A stretch of 64,000 bases of DNA from an uncultured Gammaproteobacteria bacterium (GTDB lineage: Bacteria; Pseudomonadota; Gammaproteobacteria; Eutrophobiales; Eutrophobiaceae). Made by a program: the position numbers and the translations under genes. Under the pieces are notes generated by a model, which was not told the origin of the DNA, did not search any database, and saw nothing but the letters and a program-made list of their open reading frames with translations. Below are positions 35,931-45,831 of the stretch, one piece after another. The stretch is from the NCBI GenBank assembly GCA_943788005.1, contig CALSOP010000002.1:124001-188000 (forward strand). The letters are read 5' to 3'. How positions within the stretch are numbered: the stretch's first letter is position 1; every line of letters begins with the position of its first letter.

Positions 35931-36029
35931 CCGACGACACTGGTATCGACCTCTTCGATATCATTTCATGACCCCTTTGATTTAATAATGTAATATTATT
36001 TACAAGTGCATTAATTTATAAGGACAACT

Positions 36030-36554
36030 ATGAAACCTGTTTATACTAGACAATCTATTATGCCAATCGGCTTGATTAATCGTATCTGTCTTACGCTTCT
36101 CACTCTAATTACTTTATCCACTATTCCGACGATTGCTCATGCTGAAAACCTTGTCACAAGCATGAAGAACTATTTAGCCGCCTGGAATGAGCACGACGCT
36201 ACTAAAGCAGCTAGCTTTCTGGATGAAGATGTTGTTCTTTTCGATGCATCTGTTGGCAAACCTGTAAATGGCCGAATTGAAGCAAAAAATAACGTCATTG
36301 AGGCATTTTTAAATGCAGTCCCTGATTTAAAATGGGAAGCCACCGGCGAGCCCGTGGTGAATAATAATACAGTAGCATTTGAATGGACGTTTTCTGGCAC
36401 CAATACAGGTGACTGGTCTGATGGCTCTAAAGCAAGTAACAAAGCGTTTAGTATAAAGGGCATGTCCATATTTCGATTTAACGGCGACAAGATTATTTAT
36501 CAAGGTGACTACTACGATGCGTTAGGCTTCTATACTCAACTTGGGATGATGTGA
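36030..36554 (+). CDS. Exported SnoaL-like polyketide-cyclase fold protein
   Basis: 174 residues. Signal peptide ending near IPTIAHAEN (residue about 37). The SnoaL-like domain includes LAAWNEHDATKAASFLDEDV, VIEAFLNAVPDLKWEATGEP, TVAFEWTFSGTNTGDW and SIFRFNGDKIIYQGDYYD. Periplasmic location distinguishes it from the cytosolic SnoaL-like protein at 25237. Function unknown. Confidence 0.82.
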   Translation: MKPVYTRQSIMPIGLINRICLTLLTLITLSTIPTIAHAENLVTSMKNYLAAWNEHDATKAASFLDEDVVLFDASVGKPVNGRIEAKNNVIEAFLNAVPDLKWEATGEPVVNNNTVAFEWTFSGTNTGDWSDGSKASNKAFSIKGMSIFRFNGDKIIYQGDYYDALGFYTQLGMM

Positions 36555-36662
36555 CTTTAATAAATTAGACGGAAGCACACCCTTTTACGTAAGATTTTTA
36601 CTTCCATCCAAATCTAGTCCATAGTGCCCGCAGCATAAAGCTAGCAGCTAATTAATCCATTC

Positions 36663-38816
36663 ATGAGAACACAAGCAAAAGACCTTTTATCCTATCCAAG
36701 CTATTGGGCTGAATGCTACGGTATCGCGCCGTATTTGCCAATGTCGCGTGCAGAGATGGATCAATTGGGTTGGGATAGTTGTGACATCATCCTGGTTACT
36801 GGCGACGCCTATATCGATCACCCGAGTTTTGGTATGGCGGTGATGGGTCGTTTGCTTGAATCACAGGGTTTTCGTGTCGGTATTATTTCACAGCCCGATT
36901 GGCAAAATACCGATGATTTTATGCAGTTGGGTGAGCCAAATCTTTATTTTGGCGTTACCGCGGGGAATATGGATTCCTTGATTAACCGTTATACCGCTGA
37001 CCTGCGTTTTCGTAGTAATGATGCTTACACGCCAGATGGCGAAGCTGCTAAGCGCCCGGATCGCTCCGTTATTGTTTATAGCCAACGTTGCAAAGAAGCT
37101 TATAAAGATACCCCTATTGTTATTGGCGGTATCGAAGCGAGTCTGCGGCGTATTGCGCATTATGACTACTGGACCGATAAGGTCAGAAAATCAGTATTGA
37201 TTGATTCGGCAGCAGACATCTTACTGTTTGGAAATGCCGAACGCGCCATTGTTGAATTGACGCATAAAATGTCCCACGGTGTGAAGATCGAAGAACTTGT
37301 CAATATTCGTGGCACTGCCATTATTCGAGAACACATGCCGGAAGACTGGACCGAGATCGATTCCAGTCGGATTGATTGGCCAAGTATGTGGCCGAAAGAA
37401 GTTGATACGAATAAAAACCCCTATGATTACGATCATAGTCCAACAACGAATGAAAGCTGTGCTACAAAAAATGAAGCAGGTAAAAAGAAGGCCGAAAATA
37501 ATGCTAGTGAAGTAAAAGAAATAAAAATAATTCCGATGCCTTTGGCTAGCAAACAAAAATTGGATAGTGATAAAACCTATATACGCCTACCTTCATTCGA
37601 AAAAGTCCGCAATGATTCTGCCTTGTATGCACACACTTCGCGCATATTACATCTGGAATCAAATCCGCATAATGCCCGACCTCTGGTACAACGGCATGGG
37701 TCGAAAGATGTTTTAATAAATTTACCGCCAATACCATTAACGACAGAAGAAATGGATGCGGTATTTGCATTTCCCTATCAACGTAAACCGCACCCAAAAT
37801 ATGGCGATGCAAAAATTCCCGCGTATGACATGATTCGTTTTTCAGTCAACATCATGCGTGGCTGTTTTGGTGGTTGTACCTTTTGTTCTATTACGGAACA
37901 TGAAGGTCGTATTATTCAAAGTCGTTCACAAGAATCAGTATTGAAAGAGATCGAAGATATACGCGATAAAGTGCCTGGCTTCACCGGTACTATTTCTGAT
38001 CTTGGTGGACCGACAGCAAATATGTATCACTTGAATTGCAAAGATGATGAGATTCAAGCAAGTTGCCGTCGACTCTCCTGCGTCTATCCTTCAGTTTGTA
38101 AAAACCTAAAAACGGATCACAGTGAAACAACATCCTTATATAGAAAGGCCCGCAAAATAAAAGGCATTAAACGCGTCATGGTCGCTTCCGGACTGCGTTA
38201 CGATTTAGCAGTCAAAGATCCTGAATATGTAAAGGAACTGGTAACGCATCATGTTGGTGGCTACCTCAAGATCGCACCGGAACATAGCGAAGAGGGTGTA
38301 TTAAACAAGATGATGAAGCCGGGCATGGGCAGCTACGATGAATTCAAACGCATGTTTGAAAAGTTTTCAAAAGAAGCCGGTAAAAAACAATACTTAATTC
38401 CCTATTTTATCGCCGCACATCCCGGTTCAGAAAATGAAGACATGCTGAATTTGGCGATGTGGTTGAAAAAGCATGATTTCAAACTCGATCAAGTACAAAC
38501 CTTCTACCCTTCACCAATGGCATTGGCAACGGCCATGTATCATTCTGAAAAGAATCCTTTGAAAAAGGTACGGTATAAAAGTGAAAAGATGTTTGTGCCA
38601 AAAGAACTGGATCAGCGACGCTTACAAAAGGCTTTTCTTCGTTATCATGACCCGCAAAACTGGGACGTAATACGCACTGCTTTAAAAGCAATGAATAAAT
38701 CTGAATTAATCGGTGATGGTGAAAACCAACTCATTCCTGCAGCAGAAAATAAGCGAACGAGCCATCATAAAGTGCGTTCCAAGACAGGAAGGCGTAAAAA
38801 GCCAACAAGAAGATAA
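36663..38816 (+). CDS. YgiQ family radical SAM protein
   Basis: 717 residues. The radical SAM cluster motif [15 protein letters not shown] is at about residues 402-408; the N-terminal domain has the cobalamin-binding-like YgiQ segment ([20 protein letters not shown]) and [25 protein letters not shown] and [17 protein letters not shown] follow. The tail is very basic. E. coli YgiQ has no established function; the family is called UPF0313. A short internal low-complexity insert near residues 260-290 is rich in Lys and Asn. Confidence 0.93.
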   Translation: MRTQAKDLLSYPSYWAECYGIAPYLPMSRAEMDQLGWDSCDIILVTGDAYIDHPSFGMAVMGRLLESQGFRVGIISQPDWQNTDDFMQLGEPNLYFGVTAGNMDSLINRYTADLRFRSNDAYTPDGEAAKRPDRSVIVYSQRCKEAYKDTPIVIGGIEASLRRIAHYDYWTDKVRKSVLIDSAADILLFGNAERAIVELTHKMSHGVKIEELVNIRGTAIIREHMPEDWTEIDSSRIDWPSMWPKEVDTNKNPYDYDHSPTTNESCATKNEAGKKKAENNASEVKEIKIIPMPLASKQKLDSDKTYIRLPSFEKVRNDSALYAHTSRILHLESNPHNARPLVQRHGSKDVLINLPPIPLTTEEMDAVFAFPYQRKPHPKYGDAKIPAYDMIRFSVNIMRGCFGGCTFCSITEHEGRIIQSRSQESVLKEIEDIRDKVPGFTGTISDLGGPTANMYHLNCKDDEIQASCRRLSCVYPSVCKNLKTDHSETTSLYRKARKIKGIKRVMVASGLRYDLAVKDPEYVKELVTHHVGGYLKIAPEHSEEGVLNKMMKPGMGSYDEFKRMFEKFSKEAGKKQYLIPYFIAAHPGSENEDMLNLAMWLKKHDFKLDQVQTFYPSPMALATAMYHSEKNPLKKVRYKSEKMFVPKELDQRRLQKAFLRYHDPQNWDVIRTALKAMNKSELIGDGENQLIPAAENKRTSHHKVRSKTGRRKKPTRR

Positions 38817-38960
38817 ACTGTTACCATTAACGGCCATAAGGTCAATAACTAGTCCTAACCGCCTATTACTTGATTTGACGGCTTATAAAGCACCATTTGA
38901 CACCATTTATTGCTCGGGATCACCTAGTTCAGCTTATAAAGATGGTCTTTCTATGCGGGA

Positions 38961-39107
38961 TGCTATATGGTGAAGTCATTAGTAATATTTTTGTAGCGGT
39001 ACCCGGTAGTTCCTCGCAGTGTAAAACAGCAGCCCTCCCGTAGTAAATCCACAACAACTAGCATGCTAATACATTGTTTTTTTAATAAATTAAAGAGGTA
39101 ACTCAAA
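38961..39107 (+). promoter_or_regulatory. Long csp 5' leader, copy 2
   Basis: Aligns over its length with the leader at 27114-27260, with matching blocks GCTATATGGTG, TTTGTAGCGGT, CCCGGTAGTTC, CCACAACAA and GCTAATACATTGTTTTTTT. It ends in an AGAGGTAA ribosome-site region. Confidence 0.6.
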
Positions 39108-39308
39108 ATGGCTACAGGTACAGTAAAATGGTTTAACGATAGTAAAGGTTTTGGTTTTATATCACCTGCTGATGGCAGCGCTGATGTGTTTGTTCATCAT
39201 AGCGCTATCAAAGCGGACGGATTCAAATCACTTGCTGAAGGTCAAAGTGTAAACTTTGATACCGAGCAAGGCGAGAAAGGTCCTAGTGCAATCAACGTGG
39301 TTGCATAA
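39108..39308 (+). CDS. Cold-shock protein, CspA family (copy 2)
   Basis: 66 residues with KGFGFI and VFVHH nucleic-acid-binding motifs. It differs from copy 1 by only a few residues (for example SPADGSAD versus SPSDGSAD). Leader, gene and terminator are all duplicated, so the unit arose by copying the whole locus. Confidence 0.96.
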   Translation: MATGTVKWFNDSKGFGFISPADGSADVFVHHSAIKADGFKSLAEGQSVNFDTEQGEKGPSAINVVA

Positions 39309-39346
39309 TAGACCAAACCAGACAATATATTAGTCTGAAAGTCTTC

Positions 39347-39378
39347 AAAAAAGCCTCGCTAATTGCGGGGCTTTTTTA
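39347..39378 (+). terminator. csp copy 2 terminator
   Basis: AAAAAAGCCTCGC and GCGGGGCTTTTTT pair (one G-T) around TAATT; the same stem as the copy 1 terminator with drift. Confidence 0.9.
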
Positions 39379-39466
39379 TTCCTATCCCTTTATCCTTTCT
39401 AAGCGTTTATAATTAACAGAACAATGACTAATAGCTAGACCTGCTCCCTGTTATTACTGATTTAAA

Positions 39467-39958
39467 ATGAGTGTATTAATATTACAAATCATCATCAAGC
39501 AATGGGATAAGAGCCAACGATCAGAAGCACATGTATTGGAAAGAGCAAACAGACCCGATAGGTGTTCAATAAAAATACCACCCGCTTTTTATATTTTCGA
39601 CAAGCAATGTGTAATAGACCAGCATGGCGATGATTTACAAGGCGGTCGCGTAAAATACACTCAGACAGCAGCGGGCAATTTAAATCTTGATCGATTCCAA
39701 ATAGATTTAAACACAAACGTACTTGAGTATTGTGACACATCGGAATCGGATGAAGAGACGAAAACAATCGGCTCACTTGAAAACAACTGGATACAATGCA
39801 GGTATAACTGGCGCTACAGCATCTTTGAAGATGAAATGTTTTATTGGTTATATGAAGATATAACGCTAAATGCAATTTCTATTGATTCGTTAAACACAAA
39901 CGTATTCTTAAGTGGCGAGCCAGCGATTGGCTACGAAGATTTAAAATTAGTGGTTTAA
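39467..39958 (+). CDS. Hypothetical protein
   Basis: 163 residues, mainly beta-type, rich in Asp, Asn and Trp (LENNWIQCRYNWRYSIFEDE, MFYWLYEDI). No signal peptide, membrane helix or known motif. No family recognised. Followed by a bidirectional terminator. Confidence 0.5.
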   Translation: MSVLILQIIIKQWDKSQRSEAHVLERANRPDRCSIKIPPAFYIFDKQCVIDQHGDDLQGGRVKYTQTAAGNLNLDRFQIDLNTNVLEYCDTSESDEETKTIGSLENNWIQCRYNWRYSIFEDEMFYWLYEDITLNAISIDSLNTNVFLSGEPAIGYEDLKLVV

Positions 39959-39971
39959 TATTCTGCCACAT

Positions 39972-39991
39972 AAAAGGGCCTGTGCCCTTTT
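39972..39991. terminator. Bidirectional terminator
   Basis: AAAAGGGC and GCCCTTTT flank a 4-base loop between convergent genes. Confidence 0.8.
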
Positions 39992-39993
39992 CA

Positions 39994-40226
39994 TTATTCC
40001 CAAAGTAATGGGTCAACACAGTAGTAGGTTTTAAATTCATTATAGAGCTCTGGATGTTTGTTAGACATTTGTTGTGGTTTTTCAAAAAATGCTTCCGTTG
40101 CAACAGCAAAAAATTCAGCCGGGTTAGTCGCACCATAGTAATCCATTACCGCTTTATTATGTTCTTCACTGGCTTTAACCAAAGCTTTAAATTCTTTCGT
40201 TAGCACCTTTGCCCATAATTGGTAAC
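39994..40226 (-). pseudogene. mtfA: MtfA-type zinc peptidase, C-terminal fragment cut by IS
   Basis: Coming out of the IS the minus strand reads YQLWAKVLTKEFKALVKASE, then DYYGATNPAEFFAVATEAFF, EKPQQMSNKHPELYNEF and a YYCVDPLLWE end. YGATNPAEFFAVATEAFFE is the C-terminal helix of MtfA with its third zinc ligand glutamate. The HExxH metal site and the N-terminal two thirds are missing. MtfA antagonises the repressor Mlc in E. coli. The other half is not in this window. Confidence 0.82.
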
Positions 40227-40309
40227 TGTACCCCGTCAGCACCATGTGGACCAACTAGCCTGATTGTCTAAGAGATAGTTTTAGTTCATCGTTAACCCAA
40301 GAGGAAACG

Positions 40310-40672
40310 ATGATGACAAGTAAAAGAAGTGTAGAACATACTGTGCGCGATATTCGTCGACGCACCCGTAAAAAATATTCAGCAGAAGAAAAAATTCGTA
40401 TCGTACTTGAAGGCTTACGTGGCGAAGAAAGCATCGCTGAGCTATGTCGCAAGGAAGGACTAAACCCAAATGTTTACTACCGTTGGTCGAAAGACTTTCT
40501 GGAGGCAGGTAAGAAACGTTTATCAGGCGATATCGTACGTGAAGCGACCTCAGATGAAGTCAAAGAACTGCGTGCTGAAACATCTGCGCTGAAAGAAACC
40601 TTAGGCGAAGTAGTCATGGAGAATCGGCTGCTTAAAAAAAGCGTGCTCGGGGATGGGGAGGACGATATATGA
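40310..40672 (+). CDS. IS3-family transposase OrfA, copy 3
   Basis: Identical 120-residue helix-turn-helix plus coiled-coil protein to the other two copies, intact, overlapping orfB by ATGA. Confidence 0.95.
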   Translation: MMTSKRSVEHTVRDIRRRTRKKYSAEEKIRIVLEGLRGEESIAELCRKEGLNPNVYYRWSKDFLEAGKKRLSGDIVREATSDEVKELRAETSALKETLGEVVMENRLLKKSVLGDGEDDI

Positions 40673-41667
40673 GGTACTTAGCATCGGATAAAGTCGAGAT
40701 TATTCAACTGGTACAGAACTCAGATCTGTCGGTTCGACAAACGCTGACTCGGCTGGACATTCATAAGTCCACTTTTTACAACTGGCTCAAACGTTATGAA
40801 GAGAATGGCGTTGATGGCTTGGAAGACAAGAAGCCGATTCCCCATGCGGTATGGAATAAAATCACCGAAGACCACTGTGAAGCCGTTATTGAGTTAGCCT
40901 TAGAGAAGCCTGATTTGTCTCCACGAGAGTTAGCCGTAAATTACACTGACAACAAGGCTTACTTCGTCTCAGAATCCACGGTGTACAGGCTGCTGAAAGA
41001 ACAAGACTTAATTACCAGTCCGGCCTATATCCTGATGGAGGCCAGTGATAAGTTTCAACAGCCCACTACGCGCGTGAATGAGATGTGGCAAACGGATTTT
41101 ACCTATTTCAAGATTATCGGTTGGGGTTGGTATTACTTATCCACGGTATTAGATGATTACTCACGTTACATTATTGCCTGGCGTTTATGTACGGGCATGA
41201 GTAGCCGTGATGTCTCTGATACGCTGGATGACGCCTTACGCTTTACGGGACTTGATACAGTAAAGGTAAATCATAAACCGCGTTTACTCAGTGACAATGG
41301 CCCGTGTTATATCTCCGGTGAATTAGCCGATTACCTTGAAGAAAACGGTATGACGCACACTCGAGGTCGACCTTATCATCCACAAACACAAGGCAAGATA
41401 GAGCGCTGGCATCGTTCAATGAAGAATCAGATATTACTTCACCACTATTATTTCCCCGGGGAACTGGAGGAACAGTTGCAGCGTTTTGTGAGTTATTACA
41501 ACCATGAGCGTTATCATGAATCACTTGATAACCTGACACCGGCTGATGTCTTTTATGGGCGTGGCGAAGAAATACTAAGTCAACGAGAGCTAATCAAACA
41601 AAACACGTTAGCGATGAGACGACAAATGCATTACGATAAACAACAAGTGAAGCACATAACCTATTGA
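40669..41667 (+). CDS. IS3-family transposase OrfB, copy 3
   Basis: Identical 332-residue DDE integrase to the other copies, all catalytic residues present. Confidence 0.95.
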   Translation: MRYLASDKVEIIQLVQNSDLSVRQTLTRLDIHKSTFYNWLKRYEENGVDGLEDKKPIPHAVWNKITEDHCEAVIELALEKPDLSPRELAVNYTDNKAYFVSESTVYRLLKEQDLITSPAYILMEASDKFQQPTTRVNEMWQTDFTYFKIIGWGWYYLSTVLDDYSRYIIAWRLCTGMSSRDVSDTLDDALRFTGLDTVKVNHKPRLLSDNGPCYISGELADYLEENGMTHTRGRPYHPQTQGKIERWHRSMKNQILLHHYYFPGELEEQLQRFVSYYNHERYHESLDNLTPADVFYGRGEEILSQRELIKQNTLAMRRQMHYDKQQVKHITY

Positions 41668-41727
41668 TGAACTAATGTGTCTCTTAAATCAAACCGCTAC
41701 CTGTCCAAAAGGTTTTGACGACGTACA

Positions 41728-42078
41728 ACTACGCCTATTTATGGACAGATTGGTGGAGGTATGACCACAACTACTGGGACAGCTGGGAACATTAATTATA
41801 CAGAGACAAGCTACACAATGCCTATTTATGGCGTTGTGGGTACTAGCACCAATAGTAAGACTGAATACACGAGAGCTATAGCGTTAGATATAGTTGAGGC
41901 TGGTAGCGTAAAAGAGTCTTTACCTAATAAAGTTTATGAAGGCCGTGCAAAAAGCATAGGCACATGCTCTGTCATTGTAGAAGTCTTTGATGAAATGTTA
42001 GAAGCTATGTTTACGGATTTTCCTGGTGAAAATGGCCGTAATAGAAAAATAGAGTCACAAAGTATTACCAACTGTTAA
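41728..42078 (+). pseudogene. DUF4136-like exported protein, C-terminal fragment cut by IS
   Basis: The frame continues out of the IS end as TPIYGQIGGGMTTTTGTAGN, then YTMPIYGVVGTSTNSKTEYT, IALDIVEAGSVKESLPNKVY, EGRAKSIGTCSVIVEV and MLEAMFTDFPGENG. The PxYGxVG repeats and MxxAMFxDFPG resemble the C terminus of DUF4136 lipoproteins. The N-terminal lipobox part is missing. ATG 41761 is internal. Confidence 0.55.
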
Positions 42079-42208
42079 TCAGAACTCAAAGTTAGTGGCA
42101 CTTAATTGAGTGCTCCCATGCCCACGCATATACACCCTGAAAATATAATTTAAAAGGGACCTTACCCTTTAATTCTGTTCCCATGAATCAACGCCATTTA
42201 ATAAATAA

Positions 42209-42233
42209 ATTAAAGGGAAGCGTCTCCCCTTCA
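42209..42233 (-). terminator. Terminator after the SLC13-type transporter
   Basis: On the minus strand a GGGGA..TCCC-type stem with A/T-rich ends follows directly after the stop codon of the 42236-44011 gene. Confidence 0.6.
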
Positions 42234-42235
42234 AT

Positions 42236-44011
42236 TTAAAGCGGCCAGACAACTAAGATCATAGGAATACCGACTAACACCACAAGGATTTCCAAGGGTA
42301 AGCCCATGCGCCAGTAGTCACCAAAACTGTAGCCGCCGGGTCCCATGATGATCGTATTGTTCTTGTGTCCTATGGGCGGCAGAAATGCGCAGGAAGCTGC
42401 AACGGCAACAGCCATTAAAAAAGAATCAGGATTAACGTTCAGTTGCTGGGCGATGTCTACACTGATGGGAGCGGCAATCAAGGCAGTAGCAACATTATTC
42501 AATACATCCGACATTGTCATCGTAATCAGCATAATAACCGTTAACACTACGACCGGGGACATCCCTTGCGTCAATTCAACGATGGTGTGTGCAACCAGTG
42601 TCGTACCACCACTGGACTCCAGTGCCGTACTGATAGGAATCAGGCAGGCCAGCAACACAATCACAGGCCACTCTACGGAAGTATAAATCTGTGATAGGGG
42701 AATGATCTTAAGTAAAACATAAGCAACCACCACGCCCATTAAAGCCACGGGTAGATACAGCCAACCAACACTTGCGACAATAACAGCAAGTGCGAACAGA
42801 CCCACTGCCATTATCGCCTTGTGTCGTTGGATGACTTGTAATCCGCGTTTAGCCAAAGACAGACAACCCAGCCACGTCACGACATCGGGCAACTGATCTT
42901 CTGGTCCGAGTAATAATAAAATATCACCAGCAGCAATCTTCAGCTTACGTACTCGATCGCGAAAACGATCTCCTTTTCGCGACACACCCAGTAAAGAGAT
43001 GCCTTGTCGATACAATAGTCCTACATCCAGTGCTGAACGTCCTTCTATAAAAGCACCCTCCGGGACAACGACTTCAATTAAAGCAAGGTTCTCACTGAGT
43101 ATACTGACGTCTTTGTCCGTTCCAATAAATTTTAAGCCTACCGCACCGACAAATTGTTCTATCGCATCAGGTCCGGCTTCTAGTACCAGGATATCGTTTT
43201 CTCTTAAAACAAAATTTCTTGCGGTACCCGGCAAACGTTTTCCATTCCGTACCAAGCCCAGTACATTGACATCGTTTTCTGTACTCAAATCATCTAAATC
43301 CCGCAGCTGCTTACCAATGAACTTGGAACTAGCCTGCATGATAGCTTCGGCAACATAGCCCTCCATATTCATGAGTTCTTTTGACGTATCATGTTTACTA
43401 CGATCCAAGGGTATCAGTCGCCAACCGACGATAGCCACATACAAGATCCCGAGACCCGCAACCACAATGCCTACCGGGGTAAAATCAAACATACGATAAG
43501 GTTCCCCTAAGGCTTGTTCACGAAACGTGGCAATGACCACATTCGTTGGTGTACCAATCAACGTCACCATGCCACCCAGTATGGTGGCGAATGATAATGG
43601 CATTAGCGTCAAGGCCGGACTGCGTTTTGCCTTCCTTGCTGCCTGCATATCGACAGGCATGAGTAAAGCGAGTGTCGCCACATTATTCATCATGGCGGAA
43701 AGTGCCGCAGCAATAGTGGACATGAGTCCAATATGCGTACCCAGTTTGCGAGTACCATCTACTAGAAAACGGGATAACAATTCGATTGCGCCCGAGTTAG
43801 ACAAACCACGACTGACAATAAGCACCAATGCGACGATGATGGTGGCAGGATGAGAAAAACCAGAGAAGACGTTATCATGCGGTATAACGCCTACTAAAAA
43901 CGCAATAAACAATGCGGCTATGGCGACAATGTCATAGCGAATTTTTCCCCAGAGCAACAGGGAAAAAATAAAAACAAGCAGGCCGAACAGAAAAATTTGG
44001 TCAAACGTCAT
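42236..44011 (-). CDS. SLC13/DASS-type anion permease with TrkA-C domains
   Basis: 591 residues. Two halves of transmembrane helices flank a cytoplasmic region of about 180 residues that contains two TrkA_C (RCK_C) domains (GKQLRDLDDLSTENDVNVLG, RENDILVLEAGP; VGLLYRQGISLLGVSRKGDR, AAGDILLLLGPEDQLPDV). Helical hairpin motifs MMNNVATLALLMPVDM and DVLNNVATALIAAPISVD are the paired SNT-like signatures of the divalent anion:sodium symporters. Members move sulfate, tungstate or dicarboxylates; the substrate is open. Confidence 0.88.
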   Translation of the reverse strand: MTFDQIFLFGLLVFIFSLLLWGKIRYDIVAIAALFIAFLVGVIPHDNVFSGFSHPATIIVALVLIVSRGLSNSGAIELLSRFLVDGTRKLGTHIGLMSTIAAALSAMMNNVATLALLMPVDMQAARKAKRSPALTLMPLSFATILGGMVTLIGTPTNVVIATFREQALGEPYRMFDFTPVGIVVAGLGILYVAIVGWRLIPLDRSKHDTSKELMNMEGYVAEAIMQASSKFIGKQLRDLDDLSTENDVNVLGLVRNGKRLPGTARNFVLRENDILVLEAGPDAIEQFVGAVGLKFIGTDKDVSILSENLALIEVVVPEGAFIEGRSALDVGLLYRQGISLLGVSRKGDRFRDRVRKLKIAAGDILLLLGPEDQLPDVVTWLGCLSLAKRGLQVIQRHKAIMAVGLFALAVIVASVGWLYLPVALMGVVVAYVLLKIIPLSQIYTSVEWPVIVLLACLIPISTALESSGGTTLVAHTIVELTQGMSPVVVLTVIMLITMTMSDVLNNVATALIAAPISVDIAQQLNVNPDSFLMAVAVAASCAFLPPIGHKNNTIIMGPGGYSFGDYWRMGLPLEILVVLVGIPMILVVWPL

Positions 44012-44089
44012 AAGATCATCTCAGATAGCACATCAATTAAATTAATTAACGGCTTCAGTTTAGCAGTGAAACTATTTGGATTAAAACAA

Positions 44090-44971
44090 TCAGCTCGTTT
44101 CTGTCTGTTTACTATTATTTTTCTTATTTAACAGCCAACCAAAAAGTGCACCGGTCAAAAACATAAGTATTGAATAGGTTACCGCTGGGATCATCATCGT
44201 AGTGTTACCAATCAATGTTCCGGCCACAACCAGTGCCAAGGTCCCGTTCTGGATACCCACTTCAAAGCCAATCGCGGTAGATTGTTTGCCATTGAGTTTT
44301 GCCCAGTTGGCAAGCTGATAACCAAGCAATAACACCACTAGATTAAGGACTAAGGTAGCAGCGCCTGCTTGCGCGAAAAAACTTGCCATATTGGCAGAAT
44401 TTTTCATCACGATTAAAGCAATAATCAAAAACAAGAAAAAGATAGAAAACCATTTAAGAACATTTTCTATCTTCTTAGCCACTACGGGAAAGCGAGATAA
44501 GGCCAACATGCCAAATGCAATGGGGATAACTGTGATCACTAGTAACTGGACTATAGTCTTGACGACAGGCAGCTCAAACTCTGTATTACTATCCATAAAG
44601 TAGAACATACTCAAAGAAGCGAGCAAAGGAATGCTAAAAGGAGTAATCAAACTAGTCAGCAACGTCAAACTAACAGAGAGAGAAACATCACCTTTAAACA
44701 AATAAGTAAACATATTAGATGTCGCACCACCTGGCGCTAATGCAATGATGATTAAACCGACGGCCAATTCAGCAGGCAAGCTGAATACAAGCGCAAGGAC
44801 AAAGGCAACGATGGGGAGTAAAATTAATTGCCCCATTAACCCAACAACAATTGCTTTAGGATAATTAAAAATATTTTTAAAATCAGCAAGCCGCAAAGAA
44901 ATCCCAATTCCAAACATAATTAGAAAAAGAGACAACGGAAGAATGACTTTAGTTAAAACATCAGCTTGCAT
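44090..44971 (-). CDS. BASS-family sodium symporter
   Basis: About 293 residues, around nine to ten transmembrane helices. APGGATSNMFTYLFKGDVSLSVSLT and the GFEVGIQNGTLA motif near residue 235 are the two crossover regions of the bile acid:sodium symporter (ASBT-like) fold. Bacterial substrates include organic anions such as pantoate or taurocholate-like compounds. Start chosen at ATG 44971 with GGGGAAC upstream. Confidence 0.87.
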   Translation of the reverse strand: MQADVLTKVILPLSLFLIMFGIGISLRLADFKNIFNYPKAIVVGLMGQLILLPIVAFVLALVFSLPAELAVGLIIIALAPGGATSNMFTYLFKGDVSLSVSLTLLTSLITPFSIPLLASLSMFYFMDSNTEFELPVVKTIVQLLVITVIPIAFGMLALSRFPVVAKKIENVLKWFSIFFLFLIIALIVMKNSANMASFFAQAGAATLVLNLVVLLLGYQLANWAKLNGKQSTAIGFEVGIQNGTLALVVAGTLIGNTTMMIPAVTYSILMFLTGALFGWLLNKKNNSKQTETS

Positions 44972-45032
44972 ACTGTTCCCCAATATAAAAACAAATAGTG
45001 TCAGAATGATTGATTTTAAATCACCTCGGCGT

Positions 45033-45788
45033 CTACCTTTGCAAATTCGTTAAAGGTTGAAACTTGTCAGAGGGCATTAAGGCTTGCTTCACGTATTCAC
45101 CCTGCTGCCAATAAATCAGGTACGCCTTCTTATATTTCTTTGAAGCGATAATACGATATTTATCATTTTTAATATGTAAAGCGGCACAATTTTCTAAGGC
45201 AACAGCGACACCTCGCGTTGTTTTCATCATCGCTTTTAAGGCAGGCTGGCGATGTTTCTCAACATCATAATGCGGACACATCAACAGATCGGCATAGTCC
45301 AACCCGGTGACTTTTATTAAGGTCTTATTGGTTTCGTCTTTGAACTTACGCGAATCGCTATTACCCTGTCGAAACCAACAAATCGAACCCGCGCTCAAAC
45401 CGCATAATACCGCACCACGTTTTCTGGCTTTATCTAAAGCTTTATCAACACCTAACTTGCGCCATAAGTTCATCATACGCAGCGTATTACCACCACCGAC
45501 ATAAATAATATCGCTTTGCGCAATAAGCATTTGAATTTTTCTGTTAGAAGGTCGGTTTCGATACAGCAACAACTCCTGCACAGAACAACCCAAGCTTTCT
45601 TCATACTGTTTATGGAATGCGTCACAATATTCCTCATTGTCTTCACTCGCAGTAGGAATAAATAACACCCTAGGTGATTTTCTTTTTACTTGTTGAACAA
45701 TGCTTTGATCAATCGATAAGGTTTGTGGCTCACGATGTGCAGGCACCATTATCTTTCCACCACCAATGGCAATAATGTTTCTTTTCAT
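45033..45788 (-). CDS. Peptidase S51 (dipeptidase E-like)
   Basis: 251 residues. IIAIGGGKI at the start, VGGGNTLRMMNLW near residue 97, and the nucleophile elbow GLSAGSICWF (Ser about 133) with CPHYDVEKHRQPAL supplying the histidine region. Fits the aspartyl dipeptidase/cyanophycinase-related S51 family. Cytosolic. No cyanophycin genes are nearby. Confidence 0.88.
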   Translation of the reverse strand: MKRNIIAIGGGKIMVPAHREPQTLSIDQSIVQQVKRKSPRVLFIPTASEDNEEYCDAFHKQYEESLGCSVQELLLYRNRPSNRKIQMLIAQSDIIYVGGGNTLRMMNLWRKLGVDKALDKARKRGAVLCGLSAGSICWFRQGNSDSRKFKDETNKTLIKVTGLDYADLLMCPHYDVEKHRQPALKAMMKTTRGVAVALENCAALHIKNDKYRIIASKKYKKAYLIYWQQGEYVKQALMPSDKFQPLTNLQR

Positions 45789-45831
45789 AGTTTTTAGTGA
45801 ATTAATTTAGACAGTCTTTATATCAAAATGA

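Larger units (their letters stand above)
40227..41727 (+). mobile_element. IS3-family insertion sequence, copy 3 (1501 bp)
   Basis: Same element and orientation as copy 2, apparently identical base for base. Flanking bases are taac and acta, so no target duplication. Left flank is the C-terminal part of mtfA, right flank the C-terminal part of a different gene; both point away from the IS. Confidence 0.95.

Noticed and set aside
20427-41727. Composite transposon bounded by IS copies 2 and 3
   Set aside because: The 18-kb interior is ordinary chromosomal content, the outer flanks carry no duplication, and the copies instead look like independent rearrangement points.
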